64,000 nucleotides of DNA from Enterococcus wangshanyuanii (GTDB taxonomy: Bacteria; Bacillota; Bacilli; Lactobacillales; Enterococcaceae). The translations under genes were made by a program, and so were the position numbers. Each line of letters opens with the position of its first letter. Within the stretch, counting starts at the first letter, position 1. Shown piece by piece: positions 7,776 through 16,494 of this stretch. The stretch is from the NCBI RefSeq assembly GCF_002197645.1, contig NZ_CP021874.1, forward strand, positions 2,480,001-2,544,000. The letters are read 5' to 3'. The notes beneath the pieces were generated by a model. The model was given only the letters and a program-made list of their open reading frames with translations. It had not been told where the DNA came from and did no database searches.

Positions 7776-8978
7776 ATGGATGCCTATGTGGTGGCTGTAA
7801 GAGATTTAGACATCACAAAGTACTCTGTCTCTAATACATTAGGAATCAAAGAAACCAGAACTGCCTACGCAATGGGCACTAACATGACGTACGAAGTCAA
7901 AAAGGATAAAATAAACCTTGAAGACATTTTAAATGGCGATAATCCCGTTGGTAAAGCAATGGTTGATGAGTGGGAAAACTATTTAAAAAACAATCCGGGT
8001 GCAAAAGACCTATCTTACGCGGACTACCAAAAAGCTGCTCTTTACTCTGGGGCATTTGAGTATGAATCAATATCCGATGGACAGAAGAAAAAAGAATTTT
8101 GGTTCAATATGGCCGCTTTGGCAACGACCGTTGTGGTTGGAATTTTTTGTCCGCCTGCTGGTATGGCTCTTGGCGTTGCCTTAGGTGGCTATGAGATGCT
8201 TAATGCCGCAGTTGGAAAAGATTTGTTAAGTGGACGCGAATTAGGTACTGGTGAACGTTGGTTCAGATTTGGGACAGGCGCTTTAGGAGTATTTGGCGGT
8301 GTGAAAGGATTAACCTCTTTCAGTAAAAACATTAACATGGTCAAAGGTGCTTCATCCACGAAGATGGAGCATGTCGTGAAGATGATCCAGAATAGTGGTA
8401 GAAGTAATTATAAGAGTATCACTAGCCAAGCTAAAGCTCTTCAAGCTGCACAAGTTGCTGATAGAGGGAAATATGCAGATAGACTAGATTATTTACATGG
8501 AAAATATGGTAAAATGTCCAAAACAGAGTTAAACCAAAGAATGAATTTACGTGGCGAAACGATGAAAGAATTAGAAAACGTCAGAAAAACTACTAGTAAA
8601 AACAAATTAGGACCTGCTTTTGCTGGCGCATTTGACAAAAGTACTGGAAAATATAACTTTGCGACAAATAATTATGATGGTCTTCCCCCTAATAAATGGG
8701 CTCCACAACTAGAAAAACTTTTTGCAGAAGCTCCAGACCATATAAAAGATTCTTATGAGTTCACAAAGGGGTTTGGCTCTCATGCAGAAATATATGCTGC
8801 TAACGAAGCTTTATTAGCAAACCCCAATGCCAATATTAAAGATATCGTAATTAATGTAGTTAGAACTGGTCAAAATAAAGCAAAGCCAGCTGGAATGATG
8901 TTTTCTAGATGCCCTCATTGCGCTTACATGCTAGATGGGTTTGATATAATATCGGAGGTGTCAAAAGTTGGAAGATGA
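7776..8978 (+). CDS. headless polymorphic toxin with pre-toxin TG segment and YwqJ-type deaminase domain
   Basis: The listed start is the first ATG, but the coding frame is open and protein-like from at least 7608 (TYDKDG, FSHTDRSSQYQEIG, KDFTGKVNNILASEID) with no start codon. The N-terminal targeting domain has therefore been lost. Residues ~105-180 hold a hydrophobic stretch and the pre-toxin motif SGRELGTGERW. The C-terminal domain shows the two deaminase zinc motifs: H336-A-E338 and C379-P-H-C382. This matches the YwqJ family, predicted to deaminate bases in nucleic acid. The next gene overlaps its end by 11 bases. With no promoter or ribosome binding site seen, it may be a silent tip cassette. 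Family assignment is good; substrate is unknown. Confidence 0.75.
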   Translation: MDAYVVAVRDLDITKYSVSNTLGIKETRTAYAMGTNMTYEVKKDKINLEDILNGDNPVGKAMVDEWENYLKNNPGAKDLSYADYQKAALYSGAFEYESISDGQKKKEFWFNMAALATTVVVGIFCPPAGMALGVALGGYEMLNAAVGKDLLSGRELGTGERWFRFGTGALGVFGGVKGLTSFSKNINMVKGASSTKMEHVVKMIQNSGRSNYKSITSQAKALQAAQVADRGKYADRLDYLHGKYGKMSKTELNQRMNLRGETMKELENVRKTTSKNKLGPAFAGAFDKSTGKYNFATNNYDGLPPNKWAPQLEKLFAEAPDHIKDSYEFTKGFGSHAEIYAANEALLANPNANIKDIVINVVRTGQNKAKPAGMMFSRCPHCAYMLDGFDIISEVSKVGR

Positions 8979-9420
8979 ACAAATAAATAAAATTTTATCA
9001 AAAGAGTACCTCTTAGAACACGGAACTGATTTTGAGTACTTAGCTGATGGTGGAAAATACGGTTTGGAGATTGTTGAATTTGATAAAAATAACAATGAAA
9101 TAGTTTTTACTGGATTAGCTTATGCATTGTTTGATAACGGTAATGTCGAAATGTATATGTTTGTTAAAGATGGAATTAAGCAAGGAACAATAGTCAGATT
9201 TTATCCTAATGGAAATGTTGAATCTGTTAGCAATATGGTCGACAATGTTCCTGAAGGAAAAAGAATTGAATATTACGAGAGTGGTGCAATTAAAACAATT
9301 GAAGAGAGAATAGGCGGTTTTCTTATGACTTTTGTCACATATGACGAGAATGGAAATATTATAGAAGAAAAGAAAGAACCTACTGACTTTGATAAAATGA
9401 TGGCTAAAAAATTTGGTTAG
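8968..9420 (+). CDS. YwqK-like immunity protein (MORN-type repeats)
   Basis: A TTG start at 8968 follows a strong GGAGGTG (8954-8960) at 7 bases and overlaps the deaminase toxin end. The 150 residues contain MORN-like repeats (GTIVRFYPNGNVES, GKRIEYYESGAIKT, FVTYDENGNIIEE), as in Bacillus subtilis YwqK, the antitoxin of YwqJ. The protein is soluble and has no signal peptide, as expected for neutralising a cytoplasmic toxin. The toxin-YwqK-endonuclease V order equals ywqJ-ywqK-ywqL of B. subtilis. Immunity is a confident inference from order and family; the binding interface is not known. Confidence 0.75.
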   Translation: MEDEQINKILSKEYLLEHGTDFEYLADGGKYGLEIVEFDKNNNEIVFTGLAYALFDNGNVEMYMFVKDGIKQGTIVRFYPNGNVESVSNMVDNVPEGKRIEYYESGAIKTIEERIGGFLMTFVTYDENGNIIEEKKEPTDFDKMMAKKFG

Positions 9421-9423
9421 AAG

Positions 9424-10110
9424 ATGATAGACATGCAAAAACAATTTAAAAAAGAGCAAGAAAAATGGCTATCGCAAATTGATTTAAATAATCATTTTCA
9501 GCCTAATGACCTTAAGCTTGTGGCTGGTGTAGATTTAGCTTACTGGAGTAAAGATGGAAAAGAATACGGTGTGTGCTGCATTGTGATCATTGATTATATC
9601 ACTCATGCCATAGTTGAGAAAGTAAACTATTATGGAGAAATTACAGTTCCTTACATTTCTGGTTTTTTAGCTTTTCGTGAACTACCACTAATCCTAAAAG
9701 CAGCAGAAAAATTATCAATTGAACCAGATTTGTACATGTTTGATGGAAACGGCTATTTACATGCTAGACATATGGGAATTGCCACTCATGCATCATTTTA
9801 TTTGGATAAACCAACAATTGGTGTTGCAAAATCATATTTAAAAATTGATAATGTTGAATTAAAAGAACCCAAAAATGAATTTGGAGCCTTTGAATTTATA
9901 CAGACTGAAGATGAGATATACGGCCTTGTTCTTAGAACAAGAAAAGATGTAAAACCTATCTTTGTTTCTTGTGGTAATTGGATTGATTTAGAAACAGCTA
10001 AGGATATTACACTTCATTTCGTGAATAAAAACAGTCGGCTACCCATAACAACTAGATTTGCAGATTTAGAAACCCATGCAATAAGAGAAAAGCTGACTAG
10101 CAATCAATAA
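9424..10110 (+). CDS. nfi: endonuclease V (deoxyinosine 3'-endonuclease), YwqL/Nfi
   Basis: Endonuclease V nicks DNA near deoxyinosine, the product of adenine deamination, and some members act on other deaminated bases. Visible family marks are VAGVDLAYW (first metal-binding Asp), FLAFRELP (Glu), YMFDGNGYLHARHMGIATHA (second Asp and the conserved helix, with HAR instead of the usual HPR) and PTIGVAKSYL. The length of 228 is normal. It starts 3 bases after the YwqK-like gene and is probably translated by coupling. Its place behind a deaminase toxin suggests that it repairs damage from leaked or incoming toxin (inference). Catalytic residues look intact. Confidence 0.9.
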   Translation: MIDMQKQFKKEQEKWLSQIDLNNHFQPNDLKLVAGVDLAYWSKDGKEYGVCCIVIIDYITHAIVEKVNYYGEITVPYISGFLAFRELPLILKAAEKLSIEPDLYMFDGNGYLHARHMGIATHASFYLDKPTIGVAKSYLKIDNVELKEPKNEFGAFEFIQTEDEIYGLVLRTRKDVKPIFVSCGNWIDLETAKDITLHFVNKNSRLPITTRFADLETHAIREKLTSNQ

Positions 10111-10133
10111 GTTCTTTTTAAGGAGACTACTAA

Positions 10134-11018
10134 TTGACTTATTATGAAGATAAATCGTACTACTCTGAACAGCATTTTGAAAATGCTCAAAATATAGGCT
10201 GGTTAGATAGTAAATTTGAAATAGAAAAAAAAGAATATAATGATCAACTCATCAACAATTTATTAGAATATGTAAAGTACCCTTTTAATATGATAAGATC
10301 AAATATGATTGTTGATTTAGCAATTAAAAATACTTCTTATAAATTAGGTTTCTCTGAAATCAGAGTCCTAGGTGACGATGGGAAAAAGTATGCTGCACCA
10401 GACCTAATAATTCACTATATTAAGGAGAATGGTTATCAACCTCCTTTAGATTTCGTAGAAGCAGTTTTAAATGGTCCTAAGCCAACTACAGAGATATATC
10501 AAGACTATTTAAAAAGATACAATGAATCAAACCTTTGGGGACAAGATGATGAATATATTGAAAACTCCAAGTATATTAAAGAAAAAATTTATGGAAACAG
10601 CAGGGATACCGTCAGTATTTTAGAAAAGAAACAACGACTAAAAGGAATAATAACGGCTGATGGATCTCTATTAAATACCTCTATTAAGGCAAAAAATGTT
10701 GAAGTTATCAATTACTTATTGGAGTCATCAACTAAATATTTAGACAAATTTAGTGGTGCAGAATTAATTACGGCCATTAATTATAGACAAATTGATACTG
10801 TTAAAAAATTATTAGATAAAGGGATATACATCAACTATAGAGAACTCAAGAAAAACCCTCTTATAAAGGCCATGGATACCAAAGATGTCGAACTTGTCAA
10901 ATTATTACTTAACTCTGATATTCAAAAAGATGTAATCTATAACAATGAATTTGTATCAAATTTTACAATTTATGATTATGCAAAAGAATACCCTCCAGAG
11001 CTATTAGCATTACTGTAG
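10134..11018 (+). CDS. ankyrin-repeat-like protein, probable immunity protein
   Basis: A TTG start follows AAGGAG (10120-10125) by eight bases. There is no signal peptide or membrane segment. The C-terminal half shows three to four ankyrin-like units (GSLLNTSIKAKNVEVINYLL, ELITAINYRQIDTVKKLLDK, PLIKAMDTKDVELVKLLLNS). The N-terminal ~150 residues are unassigned. Ankyrin proteins are common immunity components at polymorphic-toxin loci. It lies 23 bases after endonuclease V in the same direction and is probably co-transcribed. Its toxin partner is not visible. Confidence 0.65.
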   Translation: MTYYEDKSYYSEQHFENAQNIGWLDSKFEIEKKEYNDQLINNLLEYVKYPFNMIRSNMIVDLAIKNTSYKLGFSEIRVLGDDGKKYAAPDLIIHYIKENGYQPPLDFVEAVLNGPKPTTEIYQDYLKRYNESNLWGQDDEYIENSKYIKEKIYGNSRDTVSILEKKQRLKGIITADGSLLNTSIKAKNVEVINYLLESSTKYLDKFSGAELITAINYRQIDTVKKLLDKGIYINYRELKKNPLIKAMDTKDVELVKLLLNSDIQKDVIYNNEFVSNFTIYDYAKEYPPELLALL

Positions 11019-11071
11019 TATTCTAATAAGGTTTATTAATTAATATAAACATAATTAATTTAATTGTTTTT

Positions 11072-11113
11072 AAAACCGTTACTTATCTTTGAAATAAAAT
11101 AAGTAACGGTTTT
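11072..11113 (+). terminator. rho-independent terminator after the ankyrin-like gene
   Basis: A 15-bp perfect stem (AAAACCGTTACTTAT and its complement, 11072-11086 and 11099-11113) with A and T runs at its ends. Confidence 0.8.
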
Positions 11114-11219
11114 AATATGAGTATCTGTATCTATTTAGGGCATCCATAAAAGAATCGCTAGTAGAAAACATAAGATGAAAATGTTACATTCCTAAACCAA
11201 GATAAAAGGAGCCTTTTTT

Positions 11220-11675
11220 ATGGAAACTTACAGTAGGAAAAGAATTACAGAACTAATTACACAAGGAAAAAAGGTTATCAATACTTCCGACGTTGAAAAT
11301 GTACTTAGTATATTATCAGAAAAAGGATATGATTATAACCTTGAACAAAAAAATTTTCTGAATAAATATTTAGGATTCACCATCACTTTTGATTCGCCAA
11401 GAGCAAAAGGATATACCGAAACTTTTACTGTTGATCCAGTACAAACAGCAATAAACATAGATAAAGATATGGTAGACGAATATGAAAACTATACCAACAG
11501 TAAATTTTTAACTCTTGGGGAAATTCCTGAAGAAGAAATGGTTGTATTTCTTAATGATCATGATGTAATTTATGGATGTAATGAGGAATACTTGATCAAC
11601 TTTGGAAATTCATTGGAAGAATTTCTATTTAATGTAATGAACGGGATTCAAATGACGTTAGAAAAAATGAAATAG
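11220..11675 (+). CDS. SUKH-3-like immunity protein
   Basis: AAAGGAG lies upstream of the ATG. The 151 soluble residues have an alpha-beta pattern ending in VIYGCNEEYLINFGNSLEEF, resembling SUKH-3-type immunity proteins of bacterial toxin systems, where a G-rich strand and a following helix are typical. The gene stands alone after a terminator, without an adjacent toxin, so it would be an orphan immunity gene retained against neighbours' toxins. The assignment is by pattern and needs a profile search. Confidence 0.55.
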   Translation: METYSRKRITELITQGKKVINTSDVENVLSILSEKGYDYNLEQKNFLNKYLGFTITFDSPRAKGYTETFTVDPVQTAINIDKDMVDEYENYTNSKFLTLGEIPEEEMVVFLNDHDVIYGCNEEYLINFGNSLEEFLFNVMNGIQMTLEKMK

Positions 11676-11768
11676 GTAACTTTATTGAAAGTCAATCAAT
11701 TTTTAGCCAACAGAACTCCCCTGTAATCCTTACAAATTAGTACAATGATAAAGTAGGAGATTAAAACA

Positions 11769-12080
11769 ATGAAAAATACCAAATCTGAAAAATTTAAGCA
11801 GGATCAAATGATCGTAAAAAAAGAAGGTGAAGAATTAATAAGAGAGTTAGAACTAAGGATTAGTAATTCTGATAATATCCAAAAAAAGCTACTAGAAACA
11901 CTCCATTCAGAAATTTTTTTGATACTTAGTAATATCAAAAATCAACCGCAAAAAAGAATTATCATTTCTTATCCTCATCTTATTGTAGAGTCATGGGATT
12001 ATTCTGACGAGCTAGGGATACGATTATTAAACTTTAATGATATGTACAGCAAATTAATAGAACACCAGCTTCAACTTTGA
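11769..12080 (+). CDS. small protein of unknown function, toxin island
   Basis: It encodes 103 residues. A GGAG (11757-11760) lies 8 bases before the ATG. It is charged and helical at the N-terminus (KKEGEELIRELELRI), with a strand-rich middle (KRIIISYPHLIVESWDY). It has no signal, no membrane segment and no family I recognise. It is the last gene of the immunity row, so an immunity role is possible but unsupported. Confidence 0.5.
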   Translation: MKNTKSEKFKQDQMIVKKEGEELIRELELRISNSDNIQKKLLETLHSEIFLILSNIKNQPQKRIIISYPHLIVESWDYSDELGIRLLNFNDMYSKLIEHQLQL

Positions 12081-12264
12081 TAGCGATAATAAAGAATCAC
12101 ATATTGAACTACTTAAATATAATCAAAACAACCTACTCTAAAAATTAAGTATCTTTTTAAAGAGTCCAAAAAATATAAAAACAACTAAAACTCTATTACC
12201 AAGAGAGGCAGGTCAATTATTATCAATAGAACGTTGTCCAATAAATCAATTCAAGCAACTAAAT

Positions 12265-12300
12265 GGTGCACGAATCGCAGTAAAATCTGATTCGTACACC
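12265..12300. terminator. stem-loop in the gap between the toxin island and hcp
   Basis: GGTGCACGAATC and GATTCGTACACC form a 12-bp stem with one mismatch, followed by a T-rich stretch on the plus strand. It could end both the island transcript and hcp. The remainder of the gap 12081-12380 shows no gene. Confidence 0.5.
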
Positions 12301-12380
12301 ACTTTTAATTTCAACAAACCGCTCTTTCTATCAAAGAAATTTTCTCTTCTTTTTTTCTTTTTAAATTTTTCTATCCTGTA

Positions 12381-13910
12381 TCAAGCTTCTAAACCAAATA
12401 TTTCTAAATCATCACTCACATTCGTCATAGGCGCCAGATCAAAAGTCTCCACTAAGTAATCAATAACTGTTTCTGTCATATATCCTGGCAAGGTAGGACC
12501 TAAGTGGATATTTTTAATCCCCAGATGTAGAAGAGCTAGCAGAACAATCACCGCTTTTTGTTCATACCAAGCAATATTATATACAATAGGCAAATCGTTG
12601 ATATTTGCTAATTCAAACACTTCCTGTAATTTTAATGCAATCAGTGCTAAAGAATAGGCATCATTACATTGTCCTGCATCTAATACCCTAGGGATACCAT
12701 CGATATCTCCTAATCCTAATTTGATGTAGCGATATTTTGCACAACCAGCTGTCAAAATGACCGTATCTTTTGGTAACTCTTCTGCAAATTCTGTGTAGTA
12801 TGAACGCGTCTTTTGACGGCCATCACACCCTGCCATGACAACAAATTTTTTAATTTTACCTGCTCTTACAGCAGCAACAATTTGATCTTTCAACGCAAAT
12901 ACTTGGTTATGGGCAAAGCCGCCTATAATACTTCCTGTTTCAATTTCAACAGGCTTTGCACAGGTCAATGCTTGGTCGATCATAGCCGAAAAATCCTTTT
13001 TTCCTTCTACAGAATCAATGTGCTGTACACCATCATAGCCAACGACTCCGGTTGTATAAATACGATTTTTATACGCAGCTTTAACAGGTACAATGCAATT
13101 TGTCGTCATTAAAATCGGACCATTGAAGCTGTCAAATTCTTCTCTTTGCTTCCACCAAGCACCTCCATAGTTTCCTTTAAAATGCTCGTATGCTTGAAAT
13201 TTAGGGTAATAATGAGCAGGCAGCATCTCACTATGTGTATAGATATCGATGCCTTTCCCTTCACTTTGATCCAGCAGTTCTTCTAAATCATGTAGATCAT
13301 GACCAGAGACTAAAATACCAGGACGATCGCCTACGCCCAGCTCTACTTCTGTTACGTGAGGGTGACCATATGTTTTTGTATTAGCATGATCTAATAGCGC
13401 CATCGCTTTGACACCAAATTCGCCTACTTGATCGATGAGTGCTAAATATTCTTCCATCGTTTTTTGTTCTAGTATTTCATATAACGTATTCGTTAGAAAA
13501 TCAAAAATCGCCTGATCTTCAAAGCCTAATACGTATGCATGATGCAAGTAAGCACTCATTCCCTTCAGTCCAAATAGGACAAGAGCTCTTAACGAACGTA
13601 GATCTTCATTTTCTGAATATTGAAAACTTCCTTCTTGCACTAAGGTAGCGACTGGTTTTCCAGTATAGGTTTTTGAAATAGCTTTTTCGATATCTTGTTT
13701 TGAAAAGTTAGCATTCGTGATGGTCATAAATAAATTTTCCGTCACTTGTATTTGCATTGCATGCGTTGGGTCGTCAGATGCGTATTGGCTTGCTCTTACC
13801 AGCCCGTCTTGTAAATTGGACACTTCTGGGCTCTTTCCACATACTCCTTGTTTGATGCATCCTGTGTTATTGAACGTTTCCTGACATTGAAAACAGAACA
13901 TGTTCTCCAT
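12381..13910 (-). CDS. hcp: hybrid-cluster protein (hydroxylamine reductase / nitric oxide reductase)
   Basis: Hcp proteins carry one simple Fe-S cluster and one hybrid Fe-S-O cluster and protect against nitric oxide and hydroxylamine. The N-terminal cluster cysteines are in [15 protein letters not shown]...C. Hybrid-cluster ligands are recognisable in [32 protein letters not shown] and [10 protein letters not shown]. The length of about 509 suits the family. An in-frame GTG lies two codons upstream (13916), but AAGGAG is seven bases before the ATG at 13910, which I prefer. It is downstream of a Crp/Fnr-type regulator on the same strand, which is the usual HcpR-like arrangement. No hcr reductase gene is adjacent. 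Confidence 0.93.
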   Translation of the reverse strand: MENMFCFQCQETFNNTGCIKQGVCGKSPEVSNLQDGLVRASQYASDDPTHAMQIQVTENLFMTITNANFSKQDIEKAISKTYTGKPVATLVQEGSFQYSENEDLRSLRALVLFGLKGMSAYLHHAYVLGFEDQAIFDFLTNTLYEILEQKTMEEYLALIDQVGEFGVKAMALLDHANTKTYGHPHVTEVELGVGDRPGILVSGHDLHDLEELLDQSEGKGIDIYTHSEMLPAHYYPKFQAYEHFKGNYGGAWWKQREEFDSFNGPILMTTNCIVPVKAAYKNRIYTTGVVGYDGVQHIDSVEGKKDFSAMIDQALTCAKPVEIETGSIIGGFAHNQVFALKDQIVAAVRAGKIKKFVVMAGCDGRQKTRSYYTEFAEELPKDTVILTAGCAKYRYIKLGLGDIDGIPRVLDAGQCNDAYSLALIALKLQEVFELANINDLPIVYNIAWYEQKAVIVLLALLHLGIKNIHLGPTLPGYMTETVIDYLVETFDLAPMTNVSDDLEIFGLEA

Positions 13911-13954
13911 ATGCACACTCCTTTTTAGATTTATAATAGGCTTTAAAACAACAA

Positions 13955-13980
13955 AAAACGGTAATCTAGATTACCGTTTT
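13955..13980 (-). terminator. palindrome overlapping the stop codon of the regulator gene
   Basis: A perfect 26-base palindrome (AAAACGGTAATCT and its complement) includes the last codons of the regulator and is followed by T-runs towards hcp. It can act as a terminator between regulator and hcp, or as a dyad for a dimeric regulator about 45 bases from the hcp start. Confidence 0.6.
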
Positions 13981-14555
13981 AAGATTAATTTTCCGTGTTC
14001 CCCAATTTCAATCAGCTCTTTGTCTACCATTTGATAGATTGCCTTTGACAATGCAGGTCGACTGACACCTAAATAGTCAGCTAACTCATAACGTTTTAAT
14101 TCGACACTTTGATGCTTCTCCAGATATTCTAAAATTTTATCCTGTAAGTTATCTTTCAACAATAGTTGTAGCTTTTGTGAAAGTTTAAATGCTTTGCTCG
14201 CTAATATTTTATTCATGTTATATGAAAATTGTGGAAACTGTATCAGATATTGTTTGGAGATACACATGATTTTTGCTTCTTTCGCAGCGACTGCGTAATA
14301 TGTATATGGCATCTCATTATATAAATAGACTTCTCCAAAACAATCATTGATTTCTGAAATGATCGTGACAATTGTACGGTGGCCTTCTACCGAAGTATCG
14401 CAGATATACACCTCCCCTTTTAATAAAAGATACAAACATTCTGGTTTGTCACCAATGTCAAAAATTGTTTCATTTTCACTAAAAATACGTTCTACTGCAT
14501 GCTCTTTTATCAGTTTTAATTCTTTTGGGCTTAAATTATCTAATGCACAGATCAA
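13971..14555 (-). CDS. Crp/Fnr-family transcriptional regulator, probable hcp activator
   Basis: An N-terminal cyclic-nucleotide-type beta-barrel domain (ETIFDIGDKPECLYLLLKGE, FGEVYLYNEMP) is joined by a long helix to a C-terminal winged helix-turn-helix (RYELADYLGVSRPALSKAIY). I place the start at a TTG (14553-14555) preceded by AAAAGGAAG at 7 bases. The frame is open 11 codons further to a TTG at 14588 that lacks a ribosome binding site. There is no Fnr-type four-cysteine N-terminal cluster, so it may bind haem or another ligand, as HcpR does. Regulation of hcp is inferred from adjacency. Confidence 0.8.
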   Translation of the reverse strand: MICALDNLSPKELKLIKEHAVERIFSENETIFDIGDKPECLYLLLKGEVYICDTSVEGHRTIVTIISEINDCFGEVYLYNEMPYTYYAVAAKEAKIMCISKQYLIQFPQFSYNMNKILASKAFKLSQKLQLLLKDNLQDKILEYLEKHQSVELKRYELADYLGVSRPALSKAIYQMVDKELIEIGEHGKLILKR

Positions 14556-14823
14556 ATAATCACTTCCTTTTCCATAATAGTAGCACAAATTTTTATGAAA
14601 AATGATTAAAATTGTCTGTTAATAGTTATGATATGAAATAATTTTATGTCAAAATAGTCACATTGATATTAAACGAAAATAATCAATAGAGTGTATGAAT
14701 AAAGAGGCATAAACACGCCATATTTCCTGAATTTTTTTGGATTTGTACTCAATCAAAAAAATGGTATGGTAATATATGTATTAAGAAAGAAAAACAAATC
14801 AAACAAACACACGAGGAAATCCT

Positions 14824-16443
14824 ATGAACAACACACACATAATCAGATCAAACGTTGCCTTAAAAAGGCTCCTGATTTTCACAGGTCTTGCTCTTTTCTT
14901 CTTTTGGCAGCCAGCTGTTTCTTCTGCCGAAAGCTTTTTTGTGGATGATCAGGCAAACCTATTGAGTCAGCAAACCAAAGAACAGATCATCCGAGCGAAT
15001 GAGGAAACATTTAAACAGCTGCCTGGCAGTCCGCAATTCGTTTTACAAACGATTCAAAAGCTGCCGCGAAATGAAACGATCGAATCTTATGCGAATAAAA
15101 CGTTTCAAAAATTAGGTATCGGTGATAAGGAGCTGGATAATGGCTTTTTATTTGTGATCGCTGTACAGGATCGGAAATACCGCTTGGAGGTCGGTTATGG
15201 CGTAGAAGATGTCATTACGGATAGTATGAAGCGTGCGATCGTCCCTGCCAGTGTGGAGCAATTATTTCGCGAGGAAGACTATAATCAAGGGCTAAGTGTT
15301 ATCAGCACGAACATCATCGGTACGATCAATAGTCGCTATGGCAATTATGATGCATCTAAAAAGGAAGTTGCAGAACTTGGTCAGACTGAAAATGATGATT
15401 CTTATACCTATCAAGCTACAGCGCCGAAAAAGAATTTTGTTTATTATTTCGAGATCGTTCTCGGTTTTATTATGGATCATTTCGTCTTTTTAGTGGTGCT
15501 CGCCATTGGAAGCATCATTGGCTTTGCTTTTTTACGAAGTGCTTTATATACGCGCCTAATCAAAAAAAGGCTGTTTGATCCGATCCGTCATACAAAAGTG
15601 CACCATATCGGCAAAGCATCATTACTTGAAAAATCAGTGCTGGCTTTAATGAAAGACGAAGCTTCTTTTAACGCTCTGTTATTTGCCTATTTCGGAAAAT
15701 ATAAACCACTGCTGCGTTATTTAGCACGAATCTATTTTAAAAGTACCGTTATCGACTATGCAATAGAAATCGGCAACTATAAAACGCATCACTTAACGAC
15801 AGCGAATCAGCTGACCTATTATGAGTGCTGTTTAACGATCAGTGAGCCTTATTATGATGCGTTTTATCAAAATTTAGGTGATTTTCTTACCGATCCTCAA
15901 AAGCTGCCGCAAGCTCAGACAGCATTACTTGAGCAATTAAAACAATCAAATGAAGACTACTTGACTACGTTACACAAAATCGTTCAAGCACGCATTGCTT
16001 TTAAGGAAACAAAAGCGATCGTTCAAACGTATGTACAACAGCATATATCAAAGAACGGCTATACGAAGCAAAAAGAACGGTTACTGATTTTATTGATTTC
16101 TTATCACTTATTGAAGGATCAAGATACTAGCGCAGAGAATTTCATGAAAAATGTGGATGGATTTGAGAAGGAATTGCCTTCAGCTTTTAAAAAAGGTGCG
16201 CGTGATTTCAAAAAAATCGAATCGAGCTACTACCCTAAAGCCATAAAGGATTTAGATGCTTGTTTATTCTTAGGTAAAACACCAGGACTAGGCTTTTCAA
16301 ATTATCGTGCACTACAAGGCTTTACTATTTCCAGCTATCAAAGCAGCAGTTCTGGAGGCTCATCCGGCAGTAGCAGTGGCGGTTCAGGCTCTTCTGGTGG
16401 CGGTGGTTCATCAGGTGGAGGAGGATTTTCCGGCGGTTGGTAA
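14824..16443 (+). CDS. TPM-domain (YgcG-type) exported membrane protein
   Basis: A signal peptide (LLIFTGLALFFFWQPAVSSAE) leads into a TPM domain at about residues 35-175 (VDDQANLLSQQTKEQIIRAN, VQDRKYRLEVGYGVEDVITD). A transmembrane helix (about 212-235) and a ~280-residue cytoplasmic part follow. The protein ends in a glycine/serine-rich tail closing with GGGGFSGGW, the usual ending of this family. TPM domains are extracytoplasmic alpha/beta folds linked with photosystem repair in plants and with membrane stress in bacteria; the role here is unknown. GAGGAAA precedes the ATG. It is a single gene with its own terminator. Confidence 0.85.
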   Translation: MNNTHIIRSNVALKRLLIFTGLALFFFWQPAVSSAESFFVDDQANLLSQQTKEQIIRANEETFKQLPGSPQFVLQTIQKLPRNETIESYANKTFQKLGIGDKELDNGFLFVIAVQDRKYRLEVGYGVEDVITDSMKRAIVPASVEQLFREEDYNQGLSVISTNIIGTINSRYGNYDASKKEVAELGQTENDDSYTYQATAPKKNFVYYFEIVLGFIMDHFVFLVVLAIGSIIGFAFLRSALYTRLIKKRLFDPIRHTKVHHIGKASLLEKSVLALMKDEASFNALLFAYFGKYKPLLRYLARIYFKSTVIDYAIEIGNYKTHHLTTANQLTYYECCLTISEPYYDAFYQNLGDFLTDPQKLPQAQTALLEQLKQSNEDYLTTLHKIVQARIAFKETKAIVQTYVQQHISKNGYTKQKERLLILLISYHLLKDQDTSAENFMKNVDGFEKELPSAFKKGARDFKKIESSYYPKAIKDLDACLFLGKTPGLGFSNYRALQGFTISSYQSSSSGGSSGSSSGGSGSSGGGGSSGGGGFSGGW

Positions 16444-16444
16444 T

Positions 16445-16494
16445 AAAAAAAGAGTACTGCTTCACTTTTTTTCAGTGAGCAATACTCTTTTTTT
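16445..16494. terminator. bidirectional terminator
   Basis: A ~20-bp stem (AAAAAGAGTACTGCTTCACT against AGTGAGCAATACTCTTTTT, with small mismatches) is flanked by A and T runs, between the convergent TPM and ada genes. Confidence 0.8.

Noticed and set aside
12813..13112. 99-codon plus-strand open frame inside hcp
   Set aside because: Shadow of the hcp coding sequence.
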